Shown: positions 4,340 through 5,054 of the stretch, in pieces
How the letters are laid out: the number at the start of each line of letters is the position of its first letter
How positions within the stretch are numbered: the stretch's first letter is position 1
DNA from: Deltaproteobacteria bacterium
GTDB taxonomy: Bacteria; Desulfobacterota; Binatia; UBA9968
Length of the DNA: 5,054 nucleotides
Direction: 5' to 3'
Assembly: GCA_016183075.1 (NCBI GenBank)
Contig: JACPFH010000507.1
Coordinates: forward strand, 1 to 5,054
Program-made: the position numbers and the translations under genes
Notes under the pieces: generated by a model
What the model saw: the letters and a program-made list of their open reading frames with translations, nothing else
Database searches by the model: none
What the model was told of the DNA's origin: nothing

Positions 4340-5054
4340 ATGTTCAAGCGCATCTTAATTGCCAACCGGGGTGAAATCGCGGTTCGCATCACGCGCGCCT
4401 GCCGCGAGCTCGATATCGAAAGCGTCGCCGTCTACTCCGAGGCCGATCGCGACTCCCTCCACGTCAAATACGCCGATTACGCCTATCCGATCGGCCCCGC
4501 TCCCTCGCTGCAAAGCTACCTGGCGATGGATCGCATCCTGGAAGTGGCCAAGATGAGCGGCGCCGAAGCGATCCACCCGGGGTATGGATTCCTGGCGGAA
4601 AACGCGGAGTTCGCGCGTAAGTGCAAAGAGCACGGCGTTGTTTTTATCGGACCGTCGCCCGAAGTGATCGAGCAGATGGGGGACAAGGTCAAAGCGCGCA
4701 GAGTCATCAAGGCGGCGGAGATTCCGGTCGTTGCGGGATCCGACGAGGCGTTGAATTCAGAGGAAGAAGTGGCCGCGGTTGCGGAAACCATCGGTTATCC
4801 GTTCATGCTGAAGGCGGTTGCCGGCGGCGGAGGTAAGGGGCTGAGACTGGTCCGCTCCCCGCGGGCGATTCGCTCCGCTTACCGGGCGGTCCGTTCCGAA
4901 GCCGCCTCATCCTTTGGCGACCCGCGGCTGTACATCGAGAAATACGTAGAACGCGCGCGGCATGTTGAGGTGCAAATTCTGGCCGACCAGTACGGGAAGG
5001 TCGTGCATCTGTACGACCGGGAGTGCTCCATCCAGAGGCGCCACCAGAAAATCA
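4340..5054 (+). CDS. Biotin carboxylase subunit of acyl-CoA carboxylase, N-terminal part (runs off window)
   Basis: The frame opens at ATG 4340 with MFKRILIANRGEIAVRI, the hallmark N-terminus of biotin carboxylases, and stays open for 238 codons to the window edge. The enzyme uses ATP and bicarbonate to carboxylate biotin on a carrier protein. Visible features are the preATP-grasp domain (about 1-113, with HPGYGFLAEN at 79-88), K116 and K158 of the ATP site, the glycine-rich loop AGGGGKG (161-167), E200/K201, H208, and H235/K237 in RRHQK. The last three codons lie at the edge, so the bicarbonate-site Glu/Arg residues and any biotin-carrier domain are not seen. It could be a stand-alone 450-residue AccC-type subunit or a fused alpha subunit of about 660 residues. 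Only weak ribosome-site bases precede the ATG and the heptamer hairpin ends 7 nt before it, which suggests reinitiation or structure-limited translation after the carboxyltransferase gene. Confidence 0.94.
   Translation, partial: MFKRILIANRGEIAVRITRACRELDIESVAVYSEADRDSLHVKYADYAYPIGPAPSLQSYLAMDRILEVAKMSGAEAIHPGYGFLAENAEFARKCKEHGVVFIGPSPEVIEQMGDKVKARRVIKAAEIPVVAGSDEALNSEEEVAAVAETIGYPFMLKAVAGGGGKGLRLVRSPRAIRSAYRAVRSEAASSFGDPRLYIEKYVERARHVEVQILADQYGKVVHLYDRECSIQRRHQKI

Overview
This is a bacterial window from a moderately GC-rich, probably Gram-negative genome. It carries a PilW/pseudopilin-like gene end, a stand-alone receiver protein, an M24 peptidase and a two-gene biotin-dependent carboxylase locus. 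The lineage cannot be fixed from sequence alone. The gene mix and the intergenic heptamer repeat would fit an uncultured deltaproteobacterium-like organism (Desulfobacterota, NC10 or a relative), but that is a low-confidence guess.

Layout. Bases 1-296 (+) are the 3' end of a gene resembling the C-terminus of PilW-type prepilin-like proteins. It converges on a single-domain response regulator at 382-774 (-). Bases 775-1115 hold no convincing gene. They contain a near-consensus sigma-70 promoter facing the regulator, a long leader with a perfect hairpin, recurring ACTTGGC motifs, and a weak terminator-like hairpin behind the next gene. Bases 1116-2333 (-) encode an M24B (Xaa-Pro aminopeptidase-like) metallopeptidase with a complete set of predicted metal ligands and an uncertain start. 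Bases 2334-2702 form the divergent intergenic region. It contains a 9-bp direct repeat bounding a 237-bp segment with imperfect inverted ends, a 12-bp perfect palindrome, and a strong TTGACA/TATGAT promoter.

That promoter drives a 516-aa acyl-CoA carboxylase carboxyltransferase subunit (2703-4253, +), followed after 86 bp by a biotin carboxylase subunit (4340 to beyond the window end, +). Together they should form most of a propionyl-/acetyl-CoA-type carboxylase. The biotin carboxylase uses ATP and bicarbonate to carboxylate biotin on a carrier domain, and the carboxyltransferase passes the carboxyl group to an acyl-CoA. The carrier domain is not visible and may be fused to the truncated gene or lie downstream. 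Two details stand out. The acyl-specificity position of the carboxyltransferase is Ile, not the Asp of typical propionyl-CoA carboxylases. The gap between the two genes is almost wholly a tandem 7-bp repeat in inverted halves that could fold into a hairpin just before the second start codon.

The genes are otherwise members of known families. I see no clear undescribed system; the points of interest are in the intergenic DNA and the carboxylase specificity residue.
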